A stretch of 41,333 nt of DNA from Candidatus Staskawiczbacteria bacterium RIFOXYB1_FULL_37_44 (lineage in GTDB: Bacteria; Patescibacteriota; Minisyncoccia; Minisyncoccales; Staskawiczbacteraceae), in the NCBI GenBank assembly GCA_001822065.1, contig MHPJ01000010.1, forward strand, positions 1 through 41,333, read 5' to 3'. The first letter of the stretch is position 1. Each line of letters opens with the position of its first letter. This document shows positions 1 through 8,031 of the stretch, piece by piece. Under the pieces are notes generated by a model, which did no database searches, was not told where the DNA came from, and was given only the letters and a program-made list of their open reading frames with translations. The position numbers were made by a program, and so were the translations under genes.

Positions 1-2
1 CC

Positions 3-233
3 CTTTCTTTGGATTCCTCCGATGCTCAAGCCTCTTTTTACACTGCCCAAGAATTACTGGAAGGAAAAATTATGACCCCGGAGGAAAAATTTAAAAAAAT
101 TGACGCAATTACCGTTGAAGACATCCAAAGAGTAGCCAATGATATATTTACTCCTGAAAAATTAAATTTGGCAGTTCTCGGCCCGTTTGAAGAAAAAGAT
201 TCTGAAAAACTTAAAAATTTGTTGAAATTATAA
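3..233 (+). CDS. M16-family (insulinase-like) zinc peptidase, C-terminal fragment
   Basis: The reading frame is open at the left edge, so this is the 3' end of a longer gene; the TTG at 9 is not a credible start. The visible residues read like the end of a processing-peptidase-type M16 protein: a helix with SSDAQASFYTAQELL, then MTPEEKFKKIDAITVEDIQR followed by a typical 'A.dif....l.lavlGp' ending. The zinc-binding HxxEH motif would lie upstream of the window. The stop codon overlaps the ATG of the next gene by one base (TAATG), which suggests translational coupling. Family assignment rests on this C-terminal pattern only. Confidence 0.6.
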   Translation, partial: LSLDSSDAQASFYTAQELLEGKIMTPEEKFKKIDAITVEDIQRVANDIFTPEKLNLAVLGPFEEKDSEKLKNLLKL

Positions 234-1264
234 TGGAGAAAGAAAATATTTTAGATATTTCGTGGGAAACTATAATAAAAATTTTTGTAGCAATTTTTAT
301 TTTTTATATTATTTATTTGGCCAGAGAAGTGGCTCTTTGGTTTTTATTTGCGTTGGCCATTTCAATTTTGCTTGATCCTGCAATTAACTTTTTTAAAAAA
401 ATCCATATACCAAGAATTTTCGCAATACTTATAGTTTATCTGTCAATTTTTGGCATTCTTGGGCTTTTAATATATATTACCGCTCCAATTTTTATTTCAG
501 AAATGCGGCAATTTTTGCAATACTTGCCGGAATATTTTGAACAAATCAGCCCCGTTTTAAGACAATTTGGAATTGATACTGTCCAAAATTTTGACGATTT
601 TACAGAAGCTTTTTCCTCATATTTACAGCAAAGTTCTCAAAGCATTTTAAAAGCTCTAATGGTCTTTTTTGGCGGAGTTGCATCTACGATATCAATTTTA
701 ACAATGGCTTTTTTCCTTTCTTTGGAAGAGAAAGGGACAGAAAAAGTTTTATTGCTTCTTTTCCCATCTAAATTTGAAGATCAAATAAAATCTATTTTTG
801 AGAAAGTTCAGAAAAAAGTTGCCGGCTGGTTTGGCGCCAGGCTGCTGGCCTGCCTTTTTGTGGGGATTGCCTCGTATATTGTTTTTTATATATTCGGGAT
901 CAAATATGCTTTTATTTTAGCTTTAATATCCGGTTTTTTAAATTTTATACCTTATATTGGCCCATGGATAACAAGCATTTTACTGATTGCGCTTATTATA
1001 GTTTCTTCCGGCTCATGGCTGACCGTTCTTTATGTTTTAATCGCAATAACAATAGTCCAGGAGATAGAAAACAAACTCTTAACGCCCATGTTAATGAAAA
1101 AAATGACCGACATTCCGCCGGTTTTAGTTTTGGTTTCTTTATTGCTGGGAGCTCAAATTTTTGGGGTTTTAGGAATGATTTTTGCAGTGCCGATTTTCGG
1201 AATACTTTATGAATTTACAAAAGATTTTTTGGAAAAAAGAAGAGAAGGAGCAACACCTGAGTAA
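233..1264 (+). CDS. AI-2E family transporter / PerM-like membrane protein
   Basis: A 343-aa polytopic membrane protein. Hydrophobic segments lie near residues 12-45, 60-85, 145-165, 205-235, 240-275 and 300-330. The C-terminal half has the hallmark run 'FALISGFLNFIPYIGPW' followed by a long helix pair and 'PPVLVLVSLLLGAQIFGVLG', typical of the AI-2E transporter (PerM/YdiK/TqsA) family. Members have been linked to export of signalling molecules or to Na+/H+ antiport, so the substrate cannot be deduced. Length matches the family. It starts on the stop of the preceding peptidase gene. The gene ends next to a palindromic repeat element that lies between it and a converging gene. Confidence 0.85.
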   Translation: MEKENILDISWETIIKIFVAIFIFYIIYLAREVALWFLFALAISILLDPAINFFKKIHIPRIFAILIVYLSIFGILGLLIYITAPIFISEMRQFLQYLPEYFEQISPVLRQFGIDTVQNFDDFTEAFSSYLQQSSQSILKALMVFFGGVASTISILTMAFFLSLEEKGTEKVLLLLFPSKFEDQIKSIFEKVQKKVAGWFGARLLACLFVGIASYIVFYIFGIKYAFILALISGFLNFIPYIGPWITSILLIALIIVSSGSWLTVLYVLIAITIVQEIENKLLTPMLMKKMTDIPPVLVLVSLLLGAQIFGVLGMIFAVPIFGILYEFTKDFLEKRREGATPE

Positions 1265-1278
1265 ATATTTAGGTAAGT

Positions 1279-1350
1279 GTCATTCCCGCGAAAGCGGGAA
1301 TCCATAATTTTATGCCTACACTCTGGATTCCCAATCAAGTTGGGAATGAC
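1279..1350. repeat. Palindromic repeat element, 'cattcccgcg/gggaatgac' type
   Basis: The element opens with GTCATTCCCGCGAAAGCGGG, a compact hairpin (TTCCCGC-GAAA-GCGGGAA), and closes with TTGGGAATGAC, so its two ends are also complementary. The interior contains TCTGGATTCC, which recurs in other copies. A half-copy of the same sequence sits inside tsaC at 26329-26354, and related full-length elements are at 10457, 15401, 28878 and 31515. The leftward gene ending at 1335 takes its last codons and stop from this element. Confidence 0.8.
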
Positions 1351-1790
1351 AATATGTAAATACAAATAATTACAACTACCGCTTGAGTGGAAACTCTCCA
1401 AAACATGGAGATTTTTTTATATTTTAGGAAATGAATTTTTTCGCTATGAATATTTTTGTGCATTTTTAAAATTTTATTTGGGAGAATAGAATTTAAAACA
1501 GTCAGACCGTCAGGCAAAATTGCAAAAAACGCGCAGATATAAATTATGGGAAAGTTTTTTGAGAACAAAAAAATAAACAAAATGCCAAAAGTAAAATCCA
1601 GTAAAACTTTAAATATTTCAGTGCGCGCTTTTGCCCACTGTTTTTCTTTGATATTCTCAACCCCGTATTCCGCATGGGGAATAAAATCCAAAAAATAATG
1701 GCTCAAGAATGCCAGCACGATTGCCAGAACAGGGCTTGAAACTTTTTGGCCGGTTAATGCCCCCAAAAGCATATGTACAAATAAAATCAT
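1335..1790 (-). CDS. Small polytopic membrane protein (possibly DUF457/YdjM-like)
   Basis: A 151-aa protein with about four hydrophobic stretches. Near residues 28-42 it has 'LSHYFLDFIPH', an H-x3-D-x3-H pattern in a membrane setting, and near residue 91 'PDGLTVLNS'. Conserved His/Asp in membrane helices is reminiscent of the DUF457 'membrane-bound metal-dependent hydrolase' family, but this is a weak match and no activity is claimed. It is transcribed divergently from metG, whose predicted -35 overlaps its start codon. The C-terminal residues LSFPT and the stop codon are supplied by the palindromic element at 1279-1350, so the original C-terminus may have been replaced. Confidence 0.55.
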   Translation of the reverse strand: MILFVHMLLGALTGQKVSSPVLAIVLAFLSHYFLDFIPHAEYGVENIKEKQWAKARTEIFKVLLDFTFGILFIFLFSKNFPIIYICAFFAILPDGLTVLNSILPNKILKMHKNIHSEKIHFLKYKKISMFWRVSTQAVVVIICIYILSFPT

Positions 1791-1817
1791 TGAAATTTGG
1801 CTAAAAAGTAATAGAAT
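1790..1817 (+). promoter_or_regulatory. Predicted promoter of metG
   Basis: TTGAAA (1790-1795), 16-base spacer, TAGAAT (1812-1817). The metG ATG is at 1835, so the predicted leader is only about ten bases and has no Shine-Dalgarno sequence. Confidence 0.5.
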
Positions 1818-1834
1818 TAGATAATTATCTTATT

Positions 1835-3277
1835 ATGCCAAAAAAATATTATATTACAACTAGTATACCCTACACAAATGCGCCTCCGCATATTGGGTTT
1901 GCATTGGAAATTGTGCAGGCCGATGTTTTAGCGCGTTATTTTAGAACTGCCGGCAGAGATGTTTTTTTCTTGACCGGAACCGACGAACACGGTCTAAAAA
2001 CATTAAGGGCGGCTGAGGTGGCCGGCAAAAGCACAATAGATTTTGCAGACGAGGTTTCGGGCAAGTTTGCAGAACTGGCAAAAACTTTGAATATTTCAAA
2101 TGATGATTTTATAAGAACCACCGATGAAAAAAGGCATAAGCCCGCGGTTTATAAGCTTTGGGAAAAGTATATAAAAAACGGAGACATTTACAAAAAGAAA
2201 TATAAAGGCTTTTATTGCGCAGGATGCGAGGCGTTTAAAACTGGAAAAGAAATAATTGGCGGCGAATGTATAATCCACCAAAAGCCGGTTGAAATAATTG
2301 AAGAAGAAAATTACTTTTTTAAGCTTTCAAAATATCTGCCGGAAATTAAAAAAATAATTGGAAAGGAAAAAATAAAAATTGTTCCAGAATCCAAAAAAAA
2401 CGAAGTTTTGGGAATGATCGGAAACGGCATTGAAGACGTGAGTTTTTCAAGAATGAAGGATAAATATTGGGGGTGGCCTGTGCCAAACGATCCTTCGCAA
2501 AATTTATATGTTTGGCTGGACGCCTTGCCAAATTATATTTCAGCCCTTGGATACGGAAGCAATGAAAAACAGCTTAAAAAATATTGGCCCGTTAATGTTC
2601 ATTGCATTGGAAAAGACATAGTAAAGTTCCATGCTATTTATTGGCCGGCAATGCTTTTGTCTGCCGGTCTTGATTTGCCAAAATCAATTTTTATACATGG
2701 TTTTATAAATGTGGGCGGACAGAAAATGTCTAAGAGTTTGGGAAATGTTATTGATCCGTTTGAATTGGTAAAAAAATATGGAGCAGATGCTGTGCGTTAT
2801 TATTTGCTGCGGGAAATTCCCTCAACAGAAGACGGTGATTTTTCTTTCGAAAAATTCAAGCAAAGATACAATGCGGATTTGGCAGGAGGAGTCGGAAATT
2901 TGGTTGCTAGAGTTTTAGGAATATCAGCGAAAATTTCGAATTTCGAATTTCGAATTTCGGATAAATTTGAAAATAAAGAATTAAAAAAGCAAATAAAAAG
3001 TACAAAAAAACGAGTTGCGAAAAAATTAGAAGAATTTAAATTTAATGAGGCGTTAGCAAGCGTTTGGGGATTAATCAGTTTTTGCGATAAATATATCAAT
3101 GAAGAAAAGCTGTGGGAAACAAAAAACCCTAAAGTTATAAACGATTTGTTTTTTACAATAAAAGAAATTGCCGGATTTTTAAGGCCTTTTTTGCCCGAAA
3201 CATCGGAAAAAATTATGCGTCTCTATTCAGGGCAAGCTAAGCCGGAAATATTATTTCCAAGGCTGCAGGAAAAATAG
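1835..3277 (+). CDS. metG: Methionyl-tRNA synthetase
   Basis: A class I aminoacyl-tRNA synthetase (480 aa) charging tRNA-Met in the cytoplasm. The ATP-binding HIGH signature appears as HIGF in 'NAPPHIGFALEIVQADVLAR', the 'FLTGTDEHG' segment follows, and KMSKS is intact in 'GGQKMSKSLGNVIDP'. A single zinc knuckle is indicated by CAGC (about residue 127) and a following C-x2-H. The C-terminus stops after the anticodon-binding helical domain, so the dimerisation domain of longer MetRS forms is absent. An AT-rich direct repeat at 2933-2959 adds the residues ISNFEFRISD between catalytic and anticodon-binding parts. The start ATG is the first in frame after the predicted promoter. Confidence 0.97.
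   Translation: MPKKYYITTSIPYTNAPPHIGFALEIVQADVLARYFRTAGRDVFFLTGTDEHGLKTLRAAEVAGKSTIDFADEVSGKFAELAKTLNISNDDFIRTTDEKRHKPAVYKLWEKYIKNGDIYKKKYKGFYCAGCEAFKTGKEIIGGECIIHQKPVEIIEEENYFFKLSKYLPEIKKIIGKEKIKIVPESKKNEVLGMIGNGIEDVSFSRMKDKYWGWPVPNDPSQNLYVWLDALPNYISALGYGSNEKQLKKYWPVNVHCIGKDIVKFHAIYWPAMLLSAGLDLPKSIFIHGFINVGGQKMSKSLGNVIDPFELVKKYGADAVRYYLLREIPSTEDGDFSFEKFKQRYNADLAGGVGNLVARVLGISAKISNFEFRISDKFENKELKKQIKSTKKRVAKKLEEFKFNEALASVWGLISFCDKYINEEKLWETKNPKVINDLFFTIKEIAGFLRPFLPETSEKIMRLYSGQAKPEILFPRLQEK
2933..2959. repeat. In-frame 'atttcga' tandem repeat within metG
   Basis: The unit ATTTCGA is repeated four times and encodes SNFEFRIS. A similar tandem ATTTGAA repeat lies in pth (37821-37850), and a related 'AAATCCGAA' repeat in leuS (22057-22090). 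The insert falls in a linker, which may be why it is tolerated. Confidence 0.7.
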
Positions 3278-3296
3278 TCGCTCCTGCCTCGTGCCT

Positions 3297-3325
3297 TTGA
3301 CAAATTTTAATATATTTGCTAAGAT
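3297..3325 (+). promoter_or_regulatory. Strong predicted promoter of rpsT
   Basis: TTGACA (3297-3302), a 17-base spacer ending in TTTGC, and TAAGAT (3320-3325). The rpsT ATG is at 3332, six bases after the -10, so transcription should begin at or next to the A of the start codon, giving a leaderless mRNA. The same TGC-TAAGAT arrangement occurs in the promoter at 12259-12287. Confidence 0.75.
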
Positions 3326-3331
3326 GTCCTT

Positions 3332-3595
3332 ATGGCAATCACAAAATCAGCTAAAAAAGCTATCAGGCAATCGGTCTCCAGAAAGGAGCATAACGTTGCC
3401 TATAAAAACAAAATAAAGGCTTTAGTAAAACAAGCTCGAGCTTTTGTTGCGGCAAAAAAAAACAGCGATGCAAAAAAACTTCTGCCAGATATTTATGCAG
3501 CGTTTGACAAGGCGGCCAAGGTTGGAATTATCAAAAAAAATAACGCTTCAAGACATAAATCAAGGTTAACAAAACTCATAGACAAAAAGATCTAA
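3332..3595 (+). CDS. rpsT: 30S ribosomal protein S20
   Basis: An 87-aa basic protein with the S20 pattern: 'SAKKAIRQSVSRKEHN' at the N-terminus, a long central helix, and 'DKAAKVGIIKKNNASRHKSR' near the C-terminus. It binds 16S rRNA during 30S assembly. Length is normal. It appears to be transcribed alone from its own promoter as a leaderless message. Its last 30 bases overlap the end of the converging holA gene. Confidence 0.97.
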   Translation: MAITKSAKKAIRQSVSRKEHNVAYKNKIKALVKQARAFVAAKKNSDAKKLLPDIYAAFDKAAKVGIIKKNNASRHKSRLTKLIDKKI

Positions 3596-4504
3596 CGCGG
3601 TTTCTGGTTCAACTTTCCCGGTTTTGATATCCAAATCTATCTGAAAAATTTTCCGGTAGATTTTTTTTAATTCTGGCATTGAAAACTGGCCGCATAAACT
3701 GTAAGTTTTTTGCGCAACAAAAGGGTGAAGCCCGGATTTTTTTACAATTATCTGGTACTGATTTTTTTTATCAATCAACTCTTTTATAATCAATAAATTT
3801 TTAAATTGGTAAGCAATCATGCTCAATAAATAAAGAGTATTGTCGCCGCCGTCTAAATGCTCGTGAAGCAAAGATAGCGCCAACTTTTTATTTTTTGAGG
3901 CCAAGGCGTCAATGGTTTTAAAAATATCATTTTCAATGCCGGGCGCAACCAGCTGCTCAACATCTTCTTTTTTTACAGCTCCTCCTGCTCTATAATTTGC
4001 CAGCTTGTTTATTTCGTTTGCCATGCGCCATAAATCTGTTTTTACACAATTTGCAAGCAAATCCATAGCGAAAGAATCAATTTTTGTTTCGGTTTTTGAA
4101 AATTCCGCAACAATCCATTTTTTTAAATTAGCAGGTTTTAAGCAGCCAAATTCCTGGCACGTTGCGCATTTTAAAAGGGTTTTAAAAAACTTTGCCCGTT
4201 GGTCTGCAGGACAATCTTCGTAAATGACAATTATATCTTTTAAATTTTCCAAGCCCTTAATATTCTCTAAAAATTCTTCTTGAAATTTTACGTTTGAAAA
4301 AACATTATTCAAAACTATTAGTTTTTTTTCCGCAAACATTGAGCTTACCCTGAAATTACTGTAAAAATCCTTGAAACTTGCTTCTTTGGCATTTATGTAA
4401 ATTAAATTCAGTCCGGATTTGTGGACTTTTTTATAACCCAAAATAATCTCTTCTAACTTCCTTTTTGACCTGTAAGAATCTTCCCCGTACAAAAATATAA
4501 TCAT
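3566..4504 (-). CDS. holA: DNA polymerase III, delta subunit (clamp loader)
   Basis: A 312-aa protein with the HolA layout: N-terminal 'IIFLYGEDSYRSKRKLEEI', a central AAA+-like domain without a functional Walker A, and a C-terminal collar domain with 'LLSMIAYQFKNLL'. Delta opens the beta clamp within the clamp-loader complex. I place the start at the ATG at 4504, which overlaps the mutM stop in an ATGA arrangement; an upstream in-frame ATG at 4585 would add residues that lie inside mutM and match no part of HolA. The 3' end overlaps rpsT tail to tail by 30 bases. Confidence 0.88.
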   Translation of the reverse strand: MIIFLYGEDSYRSKRKLEEIILGYKKVHKSGLNLIYINAKEASFKDFYSNFRVSSMFAEKKLIVLNNVFSNVKFQEEFLENIKGLENLKDIIVIYEDCPADQRAKFFKTLLKCATCQEFGCLKPANLKKWIVAEFSKTETKIDSFAMDLLANCVKTDLWRMANEINKLANYRAGGAVKKEDVEQLVAPGIENDIFKTIDALASKNKKLALSLLHEHLDGGDNTLYLLSMIAYQFKNLLIIKELIDKKNQYQIIVKKSGLHPFVAQKTYSLCGQFSMPELKKIYRKIFQIDLDIKTGKVEPETALDLFVYEFC

Positions 4505-5370
4505 AGTTTTTGGCAGTGGGGACAAAAAAATGCCGAACGCTGGGCAACTTTGATTCGCTTTATTTTTGTTCCGCACTTGCGGCATTTTTGGTTTTCCCTT
4601 TTATAGGCTTTTCTTTCTGTATCAAAATCTCCTTTAGTGCCGTCCGGCTTTCTGTAATCAGAAAAGCTTTCTCCTCCCAATTTTACGCCTAATTCTAAAA
4701 CTTTTTTAATTGCTTTATATAAAGATTCTAATTCTTTTTCAGACAATTTTGCAACACTTTTTCCAGGATGTATTTTTGCATGCCACAAAGCCTCGCTGGC
4801 ATAAATATTTCCAACGCCCGCAATTACGCCTTGATCCATTATAATTTGCTTAATTTTTCCGTGTTTATCTTTTAAAACTTCTTTAAATTTATTTAAATTA
4901 AATTTTTTATCCAATGGCTCGGGTCCGATTTTTTTAAATTCTTTTTTTAAATTTTCTGTTTTCCATAATTCAACTTTTGCAAATTTTCTGGCGTCGGACA
5001 AGGCAAGCATCAATCCGTTGTCTAAAAAAAATATTAAATGCAAAAAACGGTTATACGGATCATTCAACGGCCCCTCTTTCACGGGCACCCACTTTTCACC
5101 TTCAGCTTTCCACTTTCCAACTAAAAAATGCCCTGTCATTTTCATGTGCACCAGCAAAGAATAATTTTCAGATAAGTCAAAAATAACATTTTTTGCCCTG
5201 CGCCAGATTTTTTTTATTTTTTTATTTTTTATTTCTTTTTTAAACAGTTTAAAATCTTTCGGTTTTTTTACAATTTTCTCCCAATCTGACCACACATCAA
5301 CAAAGGCCCGGCTAAGGACCTTTTTATTCAAACCGTTTACAGTTGTTTGCACTTCAGGCAATTCGGGCAT
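4501..5370 (-). CDS. mutM: Formamidopyrimidine-DNA glycosylase (Fpg)
   Basis: A base-excision repair enzyme (289 aa) that removes 8-oxoguanine and nicks the abasic site. It begins MPELPEVQT, where the proline after Met is the catalytic nucleophile and Glu3 follows. Also visible are 'HMKMTGHFLVG', the helix-two-turn-helix segment 'DQGVIAGVGNIYASEALW' and a C-terminal zinc finger with CRKC and CPHC. All catalytic elements are present and length is standard. It overlaps the preceding gene's stop and the following holA start, so it lies in a compact repair/replication operon. Confidence 0.97.
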   Translation of the reverse strand: MPELPEVQTTVNGLNKKVLSRAFVDVWSDWEKIVKKPKDFKLFKKEIKNKKIKKIWRRAKNVIFDLSENYSLLVHMKMTGHFLVGKWKAEGEKWVPVKEGPLNDPYNRFLHLIFFLDNGLMLALSDARKFAKVELWKTENLKKEFKKIGPEPLDKKFNLNKFKEVLKDKHGKIKQIIMDQGVIAGVGNIYASEALWHAKIHPGKSVAKLSEKELESLYKAIKKVLELGVKLGGESFSDYRKPDGTKGDFDTERKAYKRENQKCRKCGTKIKRIKVAQRSAFFCPHCQKL

Positions 5371-5975
5371 TATATATTTTCTATATTATTTATATTTTTT
5401 TTATTTTTTGCTTTACCTGCTTTTTTCCTTAAATTTTCCAGCCCTTCCTTTAATTGGCGCGTTTCCAATTCCTTGTCTTTAGCTTTCGCGGAAAGCGCTT
5501 CTAACTGCCTTACCAATCTTTCCAGCTCTATAGTTCTGTTTTTTACTTTTTGTTCTAGAGCATTTATTATTACCTGCAAATCTTGCGTTTTGGCTTGCAC
5601 TTTTATGCCAACAAATTTTTCCGCATTCTCTTGCTGCTCGCGGCTTTTCTGCAATTCTTCGGCTATTTTATTAAAAACTTTTGCAAGCTCGGCAAATTCA
5701 TCTTTAGTTTCCAAGTAAACTCTGCTGGAAGAATTTCCCTTGCTTAATTCTGTTGCTTTTTCCAGTAATTCCTTTAAAGGAGAAACTAAATTTTGACCGC
5801 TTGCAAAACCAAAGAAAAAAACATAAATACCTAAAATTCCAATAACAATATAAAATCCTATGTCAAATTTATCAAAATTAAGGGCTGTAACATAACTTAA
5901 AGCCACAAATACAGATATGGCAAAAATGCCGGCTAAAATTATGGGAACTGCTATTTTAAATTTTAATTTTGCCAT
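5370..5975 (-). CDS. Membrane-anchored HAMP and coiled-coil protein without output domain
   Basis: A 201-aa protein with two N-terminal transmembrane helices (about residues 7-28 and 40-62), a HAMP-type segment (about residues 63-120, 'LVSPLKELLEKATELSKGN', 'DEFAELAKVFNKIAEELQ') and a long charged coiled coil to the end. HAMP domains relay signals across the membrane in sensor kinases and chemoreceptors, but no kinase, cyclase or methyl-accepting domain follows here and no large sensor domain lies between the helices. Its partner is unknown. It sits between the exonuclease gene (15-base gap) and mutM (1-base overlap). Confidence 0.65.
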   Translation of the reverse strand: MAKLKFKIAVPIILAGIFAISVFVALSYVTALNFDKFDIGFYIVIGILGIYVFFFGFASGQNLVSPLKELLEKATELSKGNSSSRVYLETKDEFAELAKVFNKIAEELQKSREQQENAEKFVGIKVQAKTQDLQVIINALEQKVKNRTIELERLVRQLEALSAKAKDKELETRQLKEGLENLRKKAGKAKNKKNINNIENI

Positions 5976-5990
5976 ATATAATCATAAATT

Positions 5991-6887
5991 TTATTTATGC
6001 GATAAAAGAGACAGGCGCTCAACTAATGAATTGAATTCTAAAGCGTATAATTTTTCTTCAACTTTTATTTTATCAAATTTTCCAAACTCGCAATCTTTCA
6101 AAACAAAATCTATTTTTACATCATTTTTCATTTCCACAAGTTCGCGTGACATAAGCGCGTTTTCTTTATTTTGTCTTAACGCTTCTTTTACCTTGGGCTT
6201 TAAAACAGCCGTGTCTGTTAAAAGTTCATCGTACAAATTTTCTATGCTGTTGTATTTTTGGATAATCTCTGCCGCTGTTTTTTTGCCGATTCCCGCAACG
6301 CCGGGAATATTATCTGAAGGGTCGCCAGTTAAAGCCTTAAAGTCATTCATCTGATCCGGCTTTACGCCAAACCTTTCTACTACTTTATTTATATCATAGA
6401 TTATCGTGTCTTTAATACCCTTTCCTAAAGTATAAATTTTTATTTTTTCATTTACCAGCTGCAAGCTGTCCATATCTCCGGTTAAAATAAATATCTCTAA
6501 ATTATTATTTTGTAAAAGCGCTAATTTAGAAATAGTCGCGATTAAATCATCTGCCTCAAAACCGTCTTTTGCAAAAACAGGAATTTTAAAAGCTTCTAAA
6601 ACTTCTTTTACAATTGGAATTTGGGTAACAATTCCTGAAGGAGTCAAAGGCCTTTGGGCTTTATAATCTAAAAATTTTTCGTGCCTGAAAGTTTTGGCTT
6701 TTGTGTCAAAAGTTGCGACAACATATTCCGGATTTAAATCTTTTATTGCTTTAAACAAAGTCAGCAAATACCCATAAACAGCTCCGGTTTCCTGTCCGTT
6801 TTTCATTGCCAGCGGAGGCAAGGCATGAAACGCCCGATGCAACAGCGCATTTGAGTCTATAATAATCAGTCTTTTTTTATCGTCCAT
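5991..6887 (-). CDS. 5'-3' exonuclease (PolA N-terminal-like, stand-alone)
   Basis: A 298-aa FEN-type nuclease equivalent to the N-terminal domain of DNA polymerase I. The acidic metal-binding residues appear in 'IIIDSNALLHRAFH', 'FEADDLIATI' and 'LTGDMDSLQLV', and the helix-3-turn-helix DNA-binding motif in 'GDPSDNIPGVAGIGKKTA'. No proofreading or polymerase domain follows: the protein stops after the nuclease fold. It is likely used for RNA primer removal and flap trimming. The ATG at 6887 lies 11 bases after the tsaE stop, so the genes are probably co-transcribed. Confidence 0.9.
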   Translation of the reverse strand: MDDKKRLIIIDSNALLHRAFHALPPLAMKNGQETGAVYGYLLTLFKAIKDLNPEYVVATFDTKAKTFRHEKFLDYKAQRPLTPSGIVTQIPIVKEVLEAFKIPVFAKDGFEADDLIATISKLALLQNNNLEIFILTGDMDSLQLVNEKIKIYTLGKGIKDTIIYDINKVVERFGVKPDQMNDFKALTGDPSDNIPGVAGIGKKTAAEIIQKYNSIENLYDELLTDTAVLKPKVKEALRQNKENALMSRELVEMKNDVKIDFVLKDCEFGKFDKIKVEEKLYALEFNSLVERLSLLSHK

Positions 6888-6898
6888 TATATATCATA

Positions 6899-7375
6899 TC
6901 ACGTTTTAATATTTATTTCTCTAGTTTTTTCATCGACAAATGTAAAATTTATTTTTATAAAATTTTTGGGCAGGTATTTTTTAATTTTTTCTGGCCATTC
7001 AATTGCCACAATATTTTCCGGGTTTGAAATTATTTCTTTAAAACCCAATTCTAAAATTTCCTCGGACTTATTTATTCTATAACAATCAAAATGAAAAAGC
7101 CTTTTATTCGTTAAAATTGACGACCGTCCATTTTTTGGAATACAAAATTTTCTGTAAATTATAAATGTGGGGCTTAAAATTTTTTCTTTTATGCCAAGCC
7201 CTTTCGCAAAGCCCTGCAAAAAAGTTGTTTTTCCTCCGCCTAAATTTCCATGTAGAGCAATAACAACAGCGGTTTTAGATTGCTTCGTCGCTACGCTCCT
7301 CGCAATGACGAGCGCGAAATCTTGACCAAGTTTTTGCGTTTGCTTATAATTTTTTGTTGTATATTTTTTTAGCAT
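6899..7375 (-). CDS. tsaE: tRNA t6A biosynthesis ATPase TsaE, with a repeat-encoded insert
   Basis: The P-loop ATPase that partners TsaB/TsaD in making N6-threonylcarbamoyladenosine at tRNA position 37 (158 aa). Walker A is 'GNLGGGKTTFLQGFAKGLG'; 'SPTFIIYR', 'HFDCYRI' and 'AIEWPEKI' are family hallmarks. Before the Walker A strand an extra segment, IARSVATKQSKTA, is encoded by a half-copy of the 'cgcaatgac' palindromic element (7278-7309), which lengthens the N-terminal part. A second possible insert, near residues 78-88 (GRSSILTNKRL), is encoded by an imperfect palindrome around 7119-7134. tsaC, from the same pathway, lies at 26.0 kb. Confidence 0.9.
   Translation of the reverse strand: MLKKYTTKNYKQTQKLGQDFALVIARSVATKQSKTAVVIALHGNLGGGKTTFLQGFAKGLGIKEKILSPTFIIYRKFCIPKNGRSSILTNKRLFHFDCYRINKSEEILELGFKEIISNPENIVAIEWPEKIKKYLPKNFIKINFTFVDEKTREINIKT
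7278..7309. repeat. Half palindromic element in frame inside tsaE
   Basis: The stretch GATTGCTTCGTCG followed by CTCCTCGCAATGAC matches one half of the intergenic elements at 15401 and 28878. It is read in the tsaE frame as IARSVATKQS. The insertion keeps the frame and lies just before the P-loop strand. Confidence 0.8.
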
Positions 7376-7459
7376 AACTTAAAAAATTTGACTTTAAAAA
7401 CAAATTCGTTTAGTGTGTAAAAATACCTGCCTCGCAGAATCAAGGCGGGAAGAAAAAAT

Positions 7460-8029
7460 ATGGAACTTCAAGAAGCAAAACAAATTATTACCGAGGCAAA
7501 AAATATTTATTTAATTCCCGAAGAAACTCCTGAAGCAATAACCTCTGTGCTAGCCCTTTTTTATACTTTAAAAGAAATGGGCAAAAATGTAAACCTGTTG
7601 CTGGAAAATTTGCCTGAAAATTTAAAATTTTTATCGCCATCTTTGGATTTTATTTCTTACCCGAAAAACTTTGTAATTTCGGTTCCAAACAATATCGCCA
7701 ATGTGTCTCAAATTTTTTACGAAAAAAACGACGAGGCTTTAAAAATACACTTAACTGTAGAAAATGGTAATATTAAAAAAGATAACATTGCGTTTTATTT
7801 TGCCGAAACAAAACCCGACCTTATTATAACCCTAGGAATAAAAGATTATACCGAACAATTAAAAGGCAGGCTGAATACTTTTGGATTTTTACTTGACTCG
7901 CCCATTTTAGATATTGACAGCACTCCGACGGGCTCAGTGCAAGAAAACAAAAAATTTGGTAAAATAAACTTACTGGAAGACAATCCTTTGTTTGAAATTA
8001 TTATGCGTTTAATAAACAATTTACATTAA
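7460..8029 (+). CDS. Degenerate DHH-phosphoesterase-like protein
   Basis: A 189-aa protein I do not recognise with certainty. The N-terminus ('NIYLIPEETPEAITSVLALF') has the spacing of the first DHH motif, where active enzymes read roughly 'HxxPDgDaigS', and 'SPILDIDSTPTGS' occupies the place of the 'NIDHHxxN' motif. The fold pattern seems kept but the metal-binding Asp and His residues are largely missing and the C-terminal DHHA1 domain is absent, so it is probably not a phosphoesterase. Its stop lies two bases before the ATG of the GspE/PilB-type ATPase, which suggests co-expression and possibly a role linked to pilus assembly. Confidence 0.5.
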   Translation: MELQEAKQIITEAKNIYLIPEETPEAITSVLALFYTLKEMGKNVNLLLENLPENLKFLSPSLDFISYPKNFVISVPNNIANVSQIFYEKNDEALKIHLTVENGNIKKDNIAFYFAETKPDLIITLGIKDYTEQLKGRLNTFGFLLDSPILDIDSTPTGSVQENKKFGKINLLEDNPLFEIIMRLINNLH

Positions 8030-8031
8030 AT

